DNA of 54,016 nucleotides, taken from assembly GCA_903863195.1 (NCBI GenBank), contig CAIPAY010000131.1:1-54016 (forward strand), in the 5' to 3' direction. Positions 36,860 through 45,656 of the stretch are shown piece by piece. The notes beneath the pieces were generated by a model. That model worked only from the letters and a program-made list of their open reading frames with translations. It did not search any database and was not told the DNA's origin. Numbering within the stretch: position 1 is the first letter of the stretch; each line of letters opens with the position of its first letter. The position numbers and the translations under genes were made by a program. This stretch comes from an uncultured Holophagaceae bacterium. Lineage in GTDB: Bacteria; Acidobacteriota; Holophagae; Holophagales; Holophagaceae.

Positions 36860-37747
36860 TTAAACGAAGAACAGCGACGCCGCGCCGGCGAGGGCCAGCA
36901 GGGTGCCGAGCACCGCATGGCCGCCGACCTTCTCCTTGAAGACGAAGTGGGACACGGGCAGCAGCAGGATGGGCGAGAGGGACATGAGCGTGGCCGCCAC
37001 GCCCATGGGTGCCTTGGCGATGGCGATGAGGGAGAGCACCACGCCCAGCACCGGGCCAGTGATGGCGCCGAGGCCGATGAAGGCCGTGGCCCGGCCATCC
37101 CGCAGGCTGGCCAGGCTGGGGCGCAGACGACCCGTGGCGGCGAAATAGAGCAGCAGGGCCGCGACGCCGGCGGTCACGCGGATGAGGTTCGCGGAGACGG
37201 GCGGAAACCCCCCCGCCAGGCCGAACTTGCTGCAGACCAGGCCGAGGGACTGGCCCAGGGCACCGCCCACGCCCAGCAGGATGCCTCGGGCCAGGTGCGG
37301 ATGCGCCTCGCGGTCGCCGTCGCCCCAGACCACCCAGGCGATGCCGCCCAGAGTGACGACCATGGCCGCCAGCTTGGCGAGGCTCAGGCTCTGGCCCAGG
37401 AACAGCCAGGCCAGCAGGGCGCTGAAGACCGGGGACAGCGTCATCAGCAGCATCGCCAGGCGCGCCCCGAGGAGCACGAAGGCCTCGAAGAGCACGGCGT
37501 CGCCGAGGGCGAAGCCGATGAGGCCCGACACACCCAGCCAGCCCAGGCGCACGCCTCCGGCCTGCAGGGGGAAGGCGCTGCCGTAGAGGGTGAGGTGCAC
37601 CAGGACCAGCGCCACCCAGGCCATGAGCAGGCGCCCGATGTTCACGGCGGCGGAGCCGACCCGCCGCCCGGCCACGGTGAAGCAGACTGAGTTCAGGGAC
37701 CAGCACAGCGCGGTCAGGAGTGCGGCGCCCTCGCCGAGGTAGGTCAT
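36860..37747 (-). CDS. EamA/DMT-family transporter
   Basis: 295-aa inner-membrane protein with ten predicted helices in two EamA repeats. Recognisable blocks include ALLTALCWSLNSVCFTVAGR, LMTLSPVFSALLAWLFLGQSL at the end of the first repeat and LMSLSPILLLPVSHFVFKEKV at the end of the second. The family exports or imports amino acids, nucleosides and other metabolites; substrate unknown. It begins at the ATG that overlaps the hemW stop as ATGA and is the last gene of a four-gene operon. Confidence 0.9.
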   Translation of the reverse strand: MTYLGEGAALLTALCWSLNSVCFTVAGRRVGSAAVNIGRLLMAWVALVLVHLTLYGSAFPLQAGGVRLGWLGVSGLIGFALGDAVLFEAFVLLGARLAMLLMTLSPVFSALLAWLFLGQSLSLAKLAAMVVTLGGIAWVVWGDGDREAHPHLARGILLGVGGALGQSLGLVCSKFGLAGGFPPVSANLIRVTAGVAALLLYFAATGRLRPSLASLRDGRATAFIGLGAITGPVLGVVLSLIAIAKAPMGVAATLMSLSPILLLPVSHFVFKEKVGGHAVLGTLLALAGAASLFFV

Positions 37748-38922
37748 ACGAACATTCCGAAGATGCCGTTGCTGAGCAGCATGCCCCGGGGACTCAGGTG
37801 GACGCGGTCGTCCTCCCACACCGTGAGCCCCTCGGTGGCCAGGGCCCGGAGGCGCGTCTCCCAGGTCTCCGCCAGGGGCCGCAGGTTCAGGGCTTCGGCC
37901 TGGGTGCGCAAGGCCGCCCAGTCCACGCCCCGGTGGAGGCGCAGGCCCAGGAGGGGGATCTCTGCCAGGGCCTCGGCGGCGTCCAGCTCCTGCAGGTCCA
38001 GCTCGCCGCGCCCCTCGGCCCAGGCCGGGATGACGCTGGTCTCGGTCCAGCGGCAGTCGCCCAGCTGCGAGGCGGCGCTGGGGCCGAGGCCCAGGTAGGG
38101 CCGACGCTCCCAGTAGCGCGTGTTGTGGATGGAGGCGCCGCCGGGGCGGGCGTAGTTGCTGATCTCGTAGGGGGCGAGGCCCTGGCGCGGCAGCTCCGCC
38201 TGAAGGGCCTCGAAGACATCCGCCACCTCGTCTTCGGAGGGCAGGGCGAGGCGGCCCGCGTCGATGTCCGCGCGCAGGGGGCAGGCCTTGTCCAGGTCCA
38301 GCAGGTAGACGCTGAGGTGGTCGATGCCGGTGTCCGCGAGGGTCCGGGCATCGGCCAGCACGTGGGTCAGCGACTGGCCGGGGATGCCCACCATGAGGTC
38401 GGCGCTGCGGTGGCGGAACCCGGCCTGCTCGGCGAGGCGCAGGGACTCCAGGGCCTGCGCCGCCCCGTGGATGCGCCCCAGCCGGGCCAGCAGGGCATCA
38501 TCCAGGGCCTGTACGCCGAGGCTGATGCGGTCCCAGCCCAGGTCGAGGGCCTGCTGCAGCCAGGCCAGGTCCACCGTGCCCGGGTTGGCCTCGAGGGTGG
38601 CCTCCACCAGCGGGCTCAGGTCGAAGGCCCGGCGCGCGGCCAGGGTCAGGCCTTCGAGGTCAGCGGCGCTCAGGAGGGAGGGCGTGCCGCCGCCCAGGTA
38701 GAGGGTGTCCACGGCGGGCCGGGCCAGGGCCGCGCCCCAGGCCTCGACCTCGGCGGTGAGCCGGGCCGTGGTCGCGGGCTGCAGGCTCCGGTCCCGGGTG
38801 GTGGCGAAGGAGCAGTAGGTGCAGCGGTCTACACAGAAGGGCACGTGGAGGTAGAGCCCCAGGGGCTCGGACTCGGCGCTCCGGCGCAGCGCAGGCAGCC
38901 TGCCCAGCAGCTCAGGGTTCAA
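37744..38922 (-). CDS. hemW: HemW-like radical SAM heme chaperone
   Basis: 392 aa. The radical SAM cluster motif is CVDRCTYCSF, the CxxxCxYCxF form of HemW rather than the HemN form, following GLYLHVPF. LYLGGGTPSLL, ANPGT and RISLGVQAL are further family blocks, and the C-terminal HemN-like domain is complete. HemW proteins bind heme and insert it into cytochromes; many are misannotated as coproporphyrinogen dehydrogenase. The start is TTG with AGGTGAT upstream and overlaps the DUF4124 gene by 11 bp. Two putative heme proteins are encoded a few kb away. Confidence 0.92.
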   Translation of the reverse strand: MNPELLGRLPALRRSAESEPLGLYLHVPFCVDRCTYCSFATTRDRSLQPATTARLTAEVEAWGAALARPAVDTLYLGGGTPSLLSAADLEGLTLAARRAFDLSPLVEATLEANPGTVDLAWLQQALDLGWDRISLGVQALDDALLARLGRIHGAAQALESLRLAEQAGFRHRSADLMVGIPGQSLTHVLADARTLADTGIDHLSVYLLDLDKACPLRADIDAGRLALPSEDEVADVFEALQAELPRQGLAPYEISNYARPGGASIHNTRYWERRPYLGLGPSAASQLGDCRWTETSVIPAWAEGRGELDLQELDAAEALAEIPLLGLRLHRGVDWAALRTQAEALNLRPLAETWETRLRALATEGLTVWEDDRVHLSPRGMLLSNGIFGMFV

Positions 38923-39649
38923 CCATCACCTGCTTGAGCGATGCCCGCAGCGCCCGGACTTCGCCCGGGAAGCGCCAGGGGGGCTGGCTGAGCGCGGCGG
39001 CTTCCTCGAGGGCACGGTAGTGTCCCCGCAGCAGCGCCCGCTGGGTGGGGCCCGGGGCCCGGCCGATGCCCAGGTGCAGCTCGAGCAGCTCCAGGTTCCG
39101 CTGGAGGCGCACAGCCTGAGGCTGGTAGAGGAACACCGTGAGGAGCAGATGGCCGAAGGCGAGCCCGAGCAGCAGGGAGCCACCGATCATGGGCAGCCGC
39201 CAGCGGGTCGGCAGGCCCAGGGCGAACCACCAGCCCAGGAGCCCCAGGAGGGCCAGGGCCACCACGGGCACCAGGGGCATGATCCAGAGTCCGTGGCCCC
39301 AGAGCGAGTCCTGGAGGAGGGAATCCGCCACGGCCTCGAGGGTGCGCTGGTCCCGCCCGGCGCGGGCCCGGGCGAGGTGCTGGTCCAGCGAAGTCCAGGC
39401 CTGTTGCTGGGCCGGGTTGAGCTGCTCCCGGGGAGGGATCTCCAGGTCCGAGGCTTCCTGGCGGGGCACCGGCGGAGCGGGGCGGCCCGGCTCCACCGCG
39501 GGCGGCGGGGGCGGCTCCAGGAGCTCCGCGCCCTGGGGCGGCGGCGTGCTGGTGATGTGGGTCTGCCCCGCGGCGTCCCGCCAGGTGTAGGTCCGGGCTG
39601 GCGGCGGCCCCAGGAGGGCCAGCACCAGGAAGCCTGCGGCGGCGTTCAC
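38912..39649 (-). CDS. DUF4124-domain membrane protein
   Basis: 245 aa. A signal peptide (about 1-19) leads to a DUF4124-like stretch, TYTWRDAAGQTHITSTPPPQ, which in this family is 'Y-x-W-x-D-x-x-G-x-x-H-(Y/I)-(S/T)-x-x-P'. A Pro-rich segment and a helical region follow, then two membrane helices (about 118-140 and 150-172) and a cytoplasmic helical tail. The function is unknown; the domain is presumed periplasmic and may bind peptidoglycan or sense the envelope. GTG start, 9 bp after gmhA and overlapping hemW. Confidence 0.8.
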   Translation of the reverse strand: MNAAAGFLVLALLGPPPARTYTWRDAAGQTHITSTPPPQGAELLEPPPPPAVEPGRPAPPVPRQEASDLEIPPREQLNPAQQQAWTSLDQHLARARAGRDQRTLEAVADSLLQDSLWGHGLWIMPLVPVVALALLGLLGWWFALGLPTRWRLPMIGGSLLLGLAFGHLLLTVFLYQPQAVRLQRNLELLELHLGIGRAPGPTQRALLRGHYRALEEAAALSQPPWRFPGEVRALRASLKQVMVEP

Positions 39650-39658
39650 CGGCCGGTC

Positions 39659-40222
39659 TCAGAAGTGGGCATCGAGGGCCTCGCACCAGAAGTGGTAGAT
39701 CATCTGGTGCACTTCCTGGATGCGGGCCGTGACGGTGGAGGGCACCACCATGGCGTCATCCATGAGCCCGGCGAGCTGGCCGCCGTCCCGGCCCAGCAGG
39801 CCGAGGGTGCGCACTCCCAGCGTCTTGGCCGAGGCCACGGCACGGATTACGTTGGGGCTGTTGCCGCTGGTGCTGATGCCGATGAGCAGGTCGCCGGGCC
39901 GCCCTAGCGCTTCGAGCTGCCGGGAGAAGACCTGGTCGAAGCCGTAGTCGTTGCCGATGGCCGTCAGGGCGGAGGTGTCGGTGGTGAGGGCGATGCCGGC
40001 CAGGGCCCGGCGCTCCTTGACGTAGCGCCCGCTGAGCTCGGCAGCCAGATGCTGGGCATCGGCGGCGCTGCCCCCGTTGCCGCAGACGAAGATCCGGCCG
40101 CCCCGGCGGAGCCGCTCGGCCATGTCCTCGGCCTGGGCCAGGAGGCGGTCCATCTCCCGCTCGAAGAACGTCTGCTTGAGCTGCACCGAGGCCTGGACAT
40201 GCTGGATGAGGGTCTGTTTCAT
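39659..40222 (-). CDS. gmhA: phosphoheptose isomerase
   Basis: 187-aa SIS-domain enzyme converting sedoheptulose 7-phosphate to D-glycero-D-manno-heptose 7-phosphate, the first step of LPS-core heptose synthesis. Family motifs: IFVCGNGGSAADAQHLAAELSGR, the second substrate loop IGISTSGNSPNV, and the C-terminal HQMIYHFWCEALD with its His. The start at 40222 is chosen because the alignment begins at MKQTLIQHV. It heads the operon gmhA-DUF4124-hemW-EamA. It indicates an outer membrane with heptose-containing LPS. Confidence 0.93.
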   Translation of the reverse strand: MKQTLIQHVQASVQLKQTFFEREMDRLLAQAEDMAERLRRGGRIFVCGNGGSAADAQHLAAELSGRYVKERRALAGIALTTDTSALTAIGNDYGFDQVFSRQLEALGRPGDLLIGISTSGNSPNVIRAVASAKTLGVRTLGLLGRDGGQLAGLMDDAMVVPSTVTARIQEVHQMIYHFWCEALDAHF

Positions 40223-40313
40223 GGCCTGGATTGTGACAGGAATTCCACCCCGGGTTCCGGCCAGGAGTGCCAGACTGCGGGGAGTTCCCGCTCTGTCAAA
40301 AGGTGCTCTTCCC

Positions 40314-41285
40314 ATGGACTGGTTCGCTGCCCCGCATGCCCTGCTGTCCCATCTTCCGGTGGCGACCGGACTGCTGCTGCCCTGGGCCCTCCTCGCGGCC
40401 CAGCGCCCCGGCCGCGGGATCCGGCCCTGGTGGACGGTCTGCCGCTACCTGGGCTGGCTGGGCCTGGGCGGTCTGCTGGCCTCCCTGCTGAGCGGGTTCC
40501 TGTCGCTGCCGGGCCTCGGGCTCGTGCCGGTCTACCGGGTGCCCCTCCGCCTGCTGGGGGGGCCGAGTCCTGAGAGCCTCCTGCTGCGCCACTTCCTGCT
40601 GGGAATCTGCTCACTGGTGCTGGGTGGAGCCGCCCTCTGGGCCATGACCCGGCCCCGGAAGGAACACCAGAGCCTCGGCCTGCTTGCGCTGGGCCTGGGC
40701 ATGCTCTGGTCGGTCCTCCTGGTGCTGACCGGCAACAGCGGTCACGGCCTGGCCCACCTCCAGAAACGCGCCACGGTCCCTCCGTTCCCAGCCACCGCTC
40801 CTGCGCCGGCGGCTCCACCGGTGCGGGTGCCCGCGGTCGCCCGGGATTCCGAGGCCCAGGCGCCCCTGCGCGCCCTCGACTATGCCGCGCTGCAGCCGGT
40901 CCACCCGGACCCGGTGAAGTCCCTGGCCCACGGCGGGCGCTGGATCCGTGCCTGGGTGAGTCCCGAGGCCGCGGAGGTCTACCGGGTCGGCGGCACGCTG
41001 CCCCCGGGGACCCTGGTGGTGCTCAGCTCCCAGGAGGACCGCTGGGGCCGGCCCGGCCCCGAGGTGGGTCCCCTCTATGCGCTGGAGATCCAGGCTGCTG
41101 GACCCTCGCTGACCTTCTACTGGCCCCGGGTGCCCGCCGAGCGCAGCCGTGAGGTCGGCGGCGCCGCCCGCGTCTACTGGCGCGGCGGTGACGCCCAGCT
41201 GGAAGCCTGCCGCACCTGCCACGCCGCAGGCCTCGCCGATCCCGCCAAGCGCAGCCGCTGGCGCCCCGCCCGGCGAACGGACTAG
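40314..41285 (+). CDS. membrane-anchored cytochrome P460-like c-type heme protein
   Basis: 323 aa. The N-terminal part has four hydrophobic helices (about 12-30, 45-65, 93-112, 120-142), in the manner of DUF2231-type domains. After an Ala/Pro linker (about 155-178) the C-terminal domain reads HGGRWIRAWVSPEAAEVYRV, LPPGTLVVLSSQED, and YWRGGDAQLEACRTCH, a pattern like cytochrome P460, where heme c is bound by the C-terminal CxxCH (Cys299, Cys302, His303). P460 proteins oxidise hydroxylamine or bind NO through a Lys-heme cross-link; whether the Lys is present cannot be decided here. Fusion to a membrane domain is unusual for P460. It is divergent from gmhA. Confidence 0.75.
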   Translation: MDWFAAPHALLSHLPVATGLLLPWALLAAQRPGRGIRPWWTVCRYLGWLGLGGLLASLLSGFLSLPGLGLVPVYRVPLRLLGGPSPESLLLRHFLLGICSLVLGGAALWAMTRPRKEHQSLGLLALGLGMLWSVLLVLTGNSGHGLAHLQKRATVPPFPATAPAPAAPPVRVPAVARDSEAQAPLRALDYAALQPVHPDPVKSLAHGGRWIRAWVSPEAAEVYRVGGTLPPGTLVVLSSQEDRWGRPGPEVGPLYALEIQAAGPSLTFYWPRVPAERSREVGGAARVYWRGGDAQLEACRTCHAAGLADPAKRSRWRPARRTD

Positions 41286-41314
41286 GAAGACTGGCCGCAC
41301 ACCTTGCGGGTGCC

Positions 41315-41488
41315 TTTCTTTGTGCCCTTTGTGCCCTTTGTGGTTAAAGCACTGTCCTTTTCCGCAGAAGCAGCTGAATGCTTAAGTAAGCTGCTGCCTG
41401 GTGGCACCTCGATTTTGGGGACGCAAGTCTCTGGGGAAACCAAAAAGATTGGTTAACCACAAAGAACACAAAGGGCACAAAGAAGAAA
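41315..41488. repeat. intergenic inverted repeat with CACAAAGGG arms, arms facing inward
   Basis: TTTCTTTGTGCCCTTTGTGC and onward to GTGGTTA (41315-41346) faces TTAACCACAAAGAACACAAA and onward to GAAGAAA (41453-41488). Each arm has three 9-nt words (CACAAAGGG or CACAAAGAA). Here the AACCAC ends point to the centre, the reverse of the elements at 27916 and 53699. Inside lies a small AGCAGCT/AGCTGCT hairpin (41369-41395). It separates two convergent heme-protein genes. Confidence 0.9.
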
Positions 41489-41531
41489 TAGATTCGGGGT
41501 ATTTTTTCGTGGTTGAGGCTCTTTCCTGCTG

Positions 41532-42905
41532 CTAGTCCAGGGTGAACTCGCCGGTGTCGATGACGGTGATCTCGTTGGGCAGGAACCGGACGCTGTAGCC
41601 CTTCTCCTTCAGGAGGTGGTAGGCCAGCTCGGCGCGGATGCCGGTGGAGCAGTGGCAGACCACGGGCTTGTCCTTCGGGATCTCTGCCAGGCGCGCCACC
41701 AGCTGGGGCTCGGGGATCAGCAGCGCGCCCTTGATGGCGCCGTTCTTGGTCTCCTCGAGGTTCCGCACATCCAGGATCACCGCGCCGCGCGCCGCGGGAG
41801 CGGCTTCGGCGAGCTTGGTGAACTCTGCGGTGGAGATGGAGCCCGGGCGGGGCTTGGGCACGAAGGTGGCCTGGGTGGCCAGGGGGCCGGTCTCCACGGA
41901 GAGGCCCGCAGCCTGCCAGGCCTTGAAGCCGCCGCTCAGCACGTTCACCCCGGCATAGCCCGCCTTCACCAGCTCTGCGGCCACAGCCTTGGCGGTTGCG
42001 CCGCCGGTCTCGTCCACCACCACCACAGGGGGCTTCAGCTTGGCCGAAGGGAAGGTCTTCAGCAGCTCGGCCACCTTCGCCGGATCAGCGGTCACGGCGC
42101 CCTTCATGAAGCCCTTGGCGGCCTCGGCGGCAGGGCGGGTGTCCAGGATCACCAGGGGCGTCTGCGTGTCCCCGAAGGCGGCCTTCATGGAGGTGGGACT
42201 CAGCACACCAGGGGCCTTCTTTCCCCAGGCGGGCATGCCGTCGATGAAGACCTTCACGTTGGTGTAGCCCAGCTTGCGGGCCTTGGCCAGGGAGCCGGGG
42301 CTCATGTTGCAGGTCTTCCCGCTGCAGTAGAAGATCACCAGCGCGGCCTTGTCTGCGGGCAGCTTGTCGACGTTCTTGTCGAAGGCCGGGAAGGGCAGAT
42401 TCACGGCGGTGGGGATGGCGCCTTCCATGAAGCGCGGCGCTGGACGGGAATCGAACAGGAAGTACTTTCCCTGCTCGGGACCCATGGCCACCAGCTTCTG
42501 GACATCCTCGAGGGTCGCAGTCTCGTGGGCCGCCAGCTTTACGGGAGGCTTCACGGCCACCAGGGTGGCGGTCTTGATGCCATCCTTTTCGCTGTATTCA
42601 ATGCGCACCTCGTGGCCCTTGGCGATGGCCTTGAGGGTGGCCTCGGTCGTGGCGGCGGGCTCCGGGCTGATGACCTTCAGCGTGGCCTTGTCGAAGCGCA
42701 GGACCTCCGTGCGGTCATCCAGCCGCAGCTGCAGCGAGTTGTTGAGGGTCACCAGGGTGTCGAAGTAGCCCCGGAGCTGGTTGGCGTCCGTGGTGTGGCA
42801 CGTGGTGCAGATCTTCGCGGCGGGCGCCTTGGCGGGGGCGTCGGCGGCGCTCAGGGTTGAGCCGGCGGCGGCCAGGAGCAGGGCAGTCAGGTTCAGGATC
42901 TTCAT
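41532..42905 (-). CDS. exported c-type heme and triple rhodanese-domain protein
   Basis: 457 aa. Signal peptide (about 1-20), then a heme-binding CTTCH (Cys33, Cys36, His37) in a small N-terminal domain, then three rhodanese domains. The first carries an active-loop Cys (VIFYCSGKTCNMSPGSLAKA), the second has DETGGATAKA in place of a Cys loop and is probably inactive, and the third has a Cys loop (VVCHCSTGIRAELAYHLL). The protein may move sulfane sulfur or act in periplasmic sulfur chemistry coupled to electron transfer through the heme. That is inference from domain content. GGAGGA precedes the start. Confidence 0.85.
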   Translation of the reverse strand: MKILNLTALLLAAAGSTLSAADAPAKAPAAKICTTCHTTDANQLRGYFDTLVTLNNSLQLRLDDRTEVLRFDKATLKVISPEPAATTEATLKAIAKGHEVRIEYSEKDGIKTATLVAVKPPVKLAAHETATLEDVQKLVAMGPEQGKYFLFDSRPAPRFMEGAIPTAVNLPFPAFDKNVDKLPADKAALVIFYCSGKTCNMSPGSLAKARKLGYTNVKVFIDGMPAWGKKAPGVLSPTSMKAAFGDTQTPLVILDTRPAAEAAKGFMKGAVTADPAKVAELLKTFPSAKLKPPVVVVDETGGATAKAVAAELVKAGYAGVNVLSGGFKAWQAAGLSVETGPLATQATFVPKPRPGSISTAEFTKLAEAAPAARGAVILDVRNLEETKNGAIKGALLIPEPQLVARLAEIPKDKPVVCHCSTGIRAELAYHLLKEKGYSVRFLPNEITVIDTGEFTLD

Positions 42906-42943
42906 GAGTCCTCCAAGGGGAACATTCCGCTAGGAGTCTATGG

Positions 42944-42954
42944 TTGATTACCTA
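42944..42954. promoter_or_regulatory. second copy of TTGATTACCTA upstream of the rhodanese gene
   Basis: The exact 11-nt word also present at 996-1006 lies 38 bp before the start of the rhodanese/heme gene, within an AT-richer patch. It may belong to a promoter or a shared operator; orientation relative to the downstream gene is the same at both sites. Confidence 0.25.
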
Positions 42955-43059
42955 TTAGTCGAGAAAGATGTGATGCAGGTCTACGGCCACCGGAATGGAG
43001 ACTTTAAGGCTCGTGGAGGGCCTCTGAGAACCAAGCCGAACGGGCCGTGAATTTCCGAC

Positions 43060-45609
43060 TCACTCGGCTTGGGCGAAGACTTCCCTTGGCTTTCCGGCCC
43101 CCCGGTCAGGACCGATGATGCCCTCCTCCTCCATCCGATCGATCATCCGGGCGGCGCGGCCGTAGCCCAGGTTCAGCTTGCGCTGGAGAAGGCTGGTGCT
43201 GGCCTTCCGCTCGCGCTTCACCACGGCCACCGCGCGCTGGTAGATGTCGTCGCTGCCCATGTCCGCATCGTCGAAGAGGGCGGTCTCCTCCTCGGTCTCC
43301 ATGGCGCTGATGAGGGCCTGGTTGTAGTCGGGGCGGCCCCGCTCCCGCAGCCAGGTGACGAGGCGCAGCGTCTCCACCTCGCTGAGGAAGGGCGCGTGGA
43401 TGCGGTGGGGGTGGCTGGCCCCGTTGGGCAGGAACAGCGCGTCGCCGGCGCCCAGCAGCTGCTCGCCGCCGCTGCAGTCCAGGATCGTGCGGCTGTCGAT
43501 CTTGGTGCGCACCCGGTAGCTGAGGCGGCTCGGCAGGTTGGCCTTGATCACGCCCGTCACCACGTCCACGCTGGGGCGCTGGGTGGCCAGGATCAGGTGG
43601 ATGCCCACGGCGCGGGCCTTCTGGGCGATGCGCGCGATGCTGTCCTCCACCTCACTGCGGGCCACCATCATGAGGTCGGCCAGCTCGTCGATGACCACCA
43701 GCACGTGGGGCAGGGGCTCCAGCAGGGCGGGACGGTCGGGCCAGCGCGGGTTGGGTGTGCGGTCCGTCAGGTCCATGGACCCGCCGGCGTCCATGATCTT
43801 GGCGTTGAAACCCTTCAGGTCGCGCACGCTGAGCAGCGCGAGGCGGCGGTAGCGGTCCTCCATCTGGGCCACCACCCACTTGAGGACACGGCCTGCCTCC
43901 TTCATGTCGGTCACCACCGGCGCCCACAGGTGCGGGATGTCCTCGTAGACACCGAGCTCTACCATCTTGGGATCCACGAGGATGAGCTTCACCTCGTCGG
44001 GCATGGCGCGCACCAGGCAGGAGCAGATCATGGCGTTCACGCCCACGCTCTTGCCGCTGCCGGTGCTGCCGCCGATGAGCAGGTGCGGCATCTTGTTGAG
44101 GTCGGCCACCACCGGCCGGCCGGCGATGTCCTTGCCCAGGGCGAGGTGGAGCAGGCCGCCGGCCTCACGGAAGGCTGGGCTGTCGATGATCTCGCGGAAG
44201 GTGATGATCTCCCGCTTGGGGTTGGGCACCTCGATGCCCACCAGGTTCTTGCCCGGGATGCGGTCCATGCGCACGGCCTCGGCCTGCAGGGCCAGGGCCA
44301 GGTCCTCCTCCATGCCGAGGATGCGGGAGAGGGGGATGCCCGGGTCCGGCTGGAACTCGAACACCGTGACCACGGGGCCGGGCTGCATGCCTGTGACGAT
44401 GCCCTTGATCTTGAACTCGGACAGCTTCTGTCCAATCTTCTCCTTGATGAGCTCGAGCTGGGCCAGGTCCACCTTGGCGTGCTGGCCGGGGGGATCGAAG
44501 AGCCGGCGGGGCGGCAGCGTCTCCCGGTCCGCGAGGGAGGGGCGCGGCGGCTCGGGCGGCAGCGGGGGCAGCGGCTTGATCGGGGTGGGCTCGGTGAGCG
44601 GCAGGGGCGCCTGGATGCTCTCCCGGCCGAAGCGGTCCTTGGCGATCTGGGCGCGGACCAGGGGCGGCTTGGGGGTGGGTGGCGGCGGGGCGTTGGCGAG
44701 CACCTTCGTGCGGAAGGGGGCGGTGGGTTCCGTGCCCCGCAGCACCGGTCCGGTGGCGGGCAGCGGCTGGGCCTCGATCACCACGGAGGCCGCGTCCAGG
44801 TTCAGGGAGTGGATGGGTGGCAGCAGCTCATCGGGCAGCACGGGCGGCTGGTTCCGCTTCGCCTCGGCCGTCTCCATCTCGGCCTTCAGCAGGGCCTCCC
44901 GCTGAGCCTCGACGGCCTGTTGGCGCACCTCCAGGGCCTGGAGCGCCGCGGCGTCGCCGGCGTCGAGCTCGGGCTGCTCGGGATTGCGGCCCCGCAGGAA
45001 GGGGCGCTTCACCATGCCGAGGAAGTGCTGGAGGCCGCGTCCGGGCATGGGCTTCATCCAGGGCCAGGCCGTCTCGCCCAGCCACCGGGTCAGCAGGCGG
45101 CCCAGGGCGCGGGTGAGGGCGGGGGCCAGCACCAGGGCGCAGAGCACCACCAGGGTGAGCAGTAGCAGGGGCAGGCCCACGGGGCCCAGGAAGCGGCGCT
45201 GCACGGGCCAGAGGACGCTGCCCAGCCAGCCGCCCCAGCGCAGCGACAGGGTGCCGGTCTCGGGCAGGCCCGTCCAGAGGCGGGGTCCGAAGGCGCCCAG
45301 GGCCGTCCAGGTGGCCAGGGCCAGTCCCAGCCAGGCCAGCCGCTCGGTCCAGCGGCGCTTGGCCTTGCTGGGCCAGGCCTCCCACAGCAGGTAGGGCGGC
45401 ACCAGCCAGCCGCCGATGCCCAGGAGCGTCTGCAGCAGACCCGCCAGGTTCGCGCCCACGGTGCCGCAGAGGTTCTGCACCGGCGCGATGGCGGAGCCCT
45501 GCGTGAAGAGATGGGGATCCAGGGGATGGAAGCTGCCCAGGGAGAGCAGCAGCACCAGGGCGAGGACACCCAGCCCGGCTCTCATTACCCAGCGGCCGAC
45601 TCCCTGCAA
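43060..45609 (-). CDS. ftsK: FtsK/SpoIIIE-type DNA translocase
   Basis: 849-aa division-septum motor that clears and aligns chromosome termini. Four N-terminal membrane helices (about 8-185) are followed by a Pro-rich linker (about 240-370), the alpha-beta motor domain with Walker A GGSTGSGKSVGVNAMI and Walker B VLVVIDELADLMM, and a C-terminal winged-helix gamma domain (KASTSLLQRKLNLGYGRAARMIDRME) that reads KOPS-like sites. LATQRPSVDVVTGVIKANLPSR is a strong family block. The start is a TTG with GGGGAGG upstream; an ATG eight codons later is the alternative. Confidence 0.95.
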   Translation of the reverse strand: MQGVGRWVMRAGLGVLALVLLLSLGSFHPLDPHLFTQGSAIAPVQNLCGTVGANLAGLLQTLLGIGGWLVPPYLLWEAWPSKAKRRWTERLAWLGLALATWTALGAFGPRLWTGLPETGTLSLRWGGWLGSVLWPVQRRFLGPVGLPLLLLTLVVLCALVLAPALTRALGRLLTRWLGETAWPWMKPMPGRGLQHFLGMVKRPFLRGRNPEQPELDAGDAAALQALEVRQQAVEAQREALLKAEMETAEAKRNQPPVLPDELLPPIHSLNLDAASVVIEAQPLPATGPVLRGTEPTAPFRTKVLANAPPPPTPKPPLVRAQIAKDRFGRESIQAPLPLTEPTPIKPLPPLPPEPPRPSLADRETLPPRRLFDPPGQHAKVDLAQLELIKEKIGQKLSEFKIKGIVTGMQPGPVVTVFEFQPDPGIPLSRILGMEEDLALALQAEAVRMDRIPGKNLVGIEVPNPKREIITFREIIDSPAFREAGGLLHLALGKDIAGRPVVADLNKMPHLLIGGSTGSGKSVGVNAMICSCLVRAMPDEVKLILVDPKMVELGVYEDIPHLWAPVVTDMKEAGRVLKWVVAQMEDRYRRLALLSVRDLKGFNAKIMDAGGSMDLTDRTPNPRWPDRPALLEPLPHVLVVIDELADLMMVARSEVEDSIARIAQKARAVGIHLILATQRPSVDVVTGVIKANLPSRLSYRVRTKIDSRTILDCSGGEQLLGAGDALFLPNGASHPHRIHAPFLSEVETLRLVTWLRERGRPDYNQALISAMETEEETALFDDADMGSDDIYQRAVAVVKRERKASTSLLQRKLNLGYGRAARMIDRMEEEGIIGPDRGAGKPREVFAQAE

Positions 45610-45656
45610 TGCGCCTCCCCGGTGGTCTGGGTCCAGTGTAGCCCAGCGGGGCCGGT

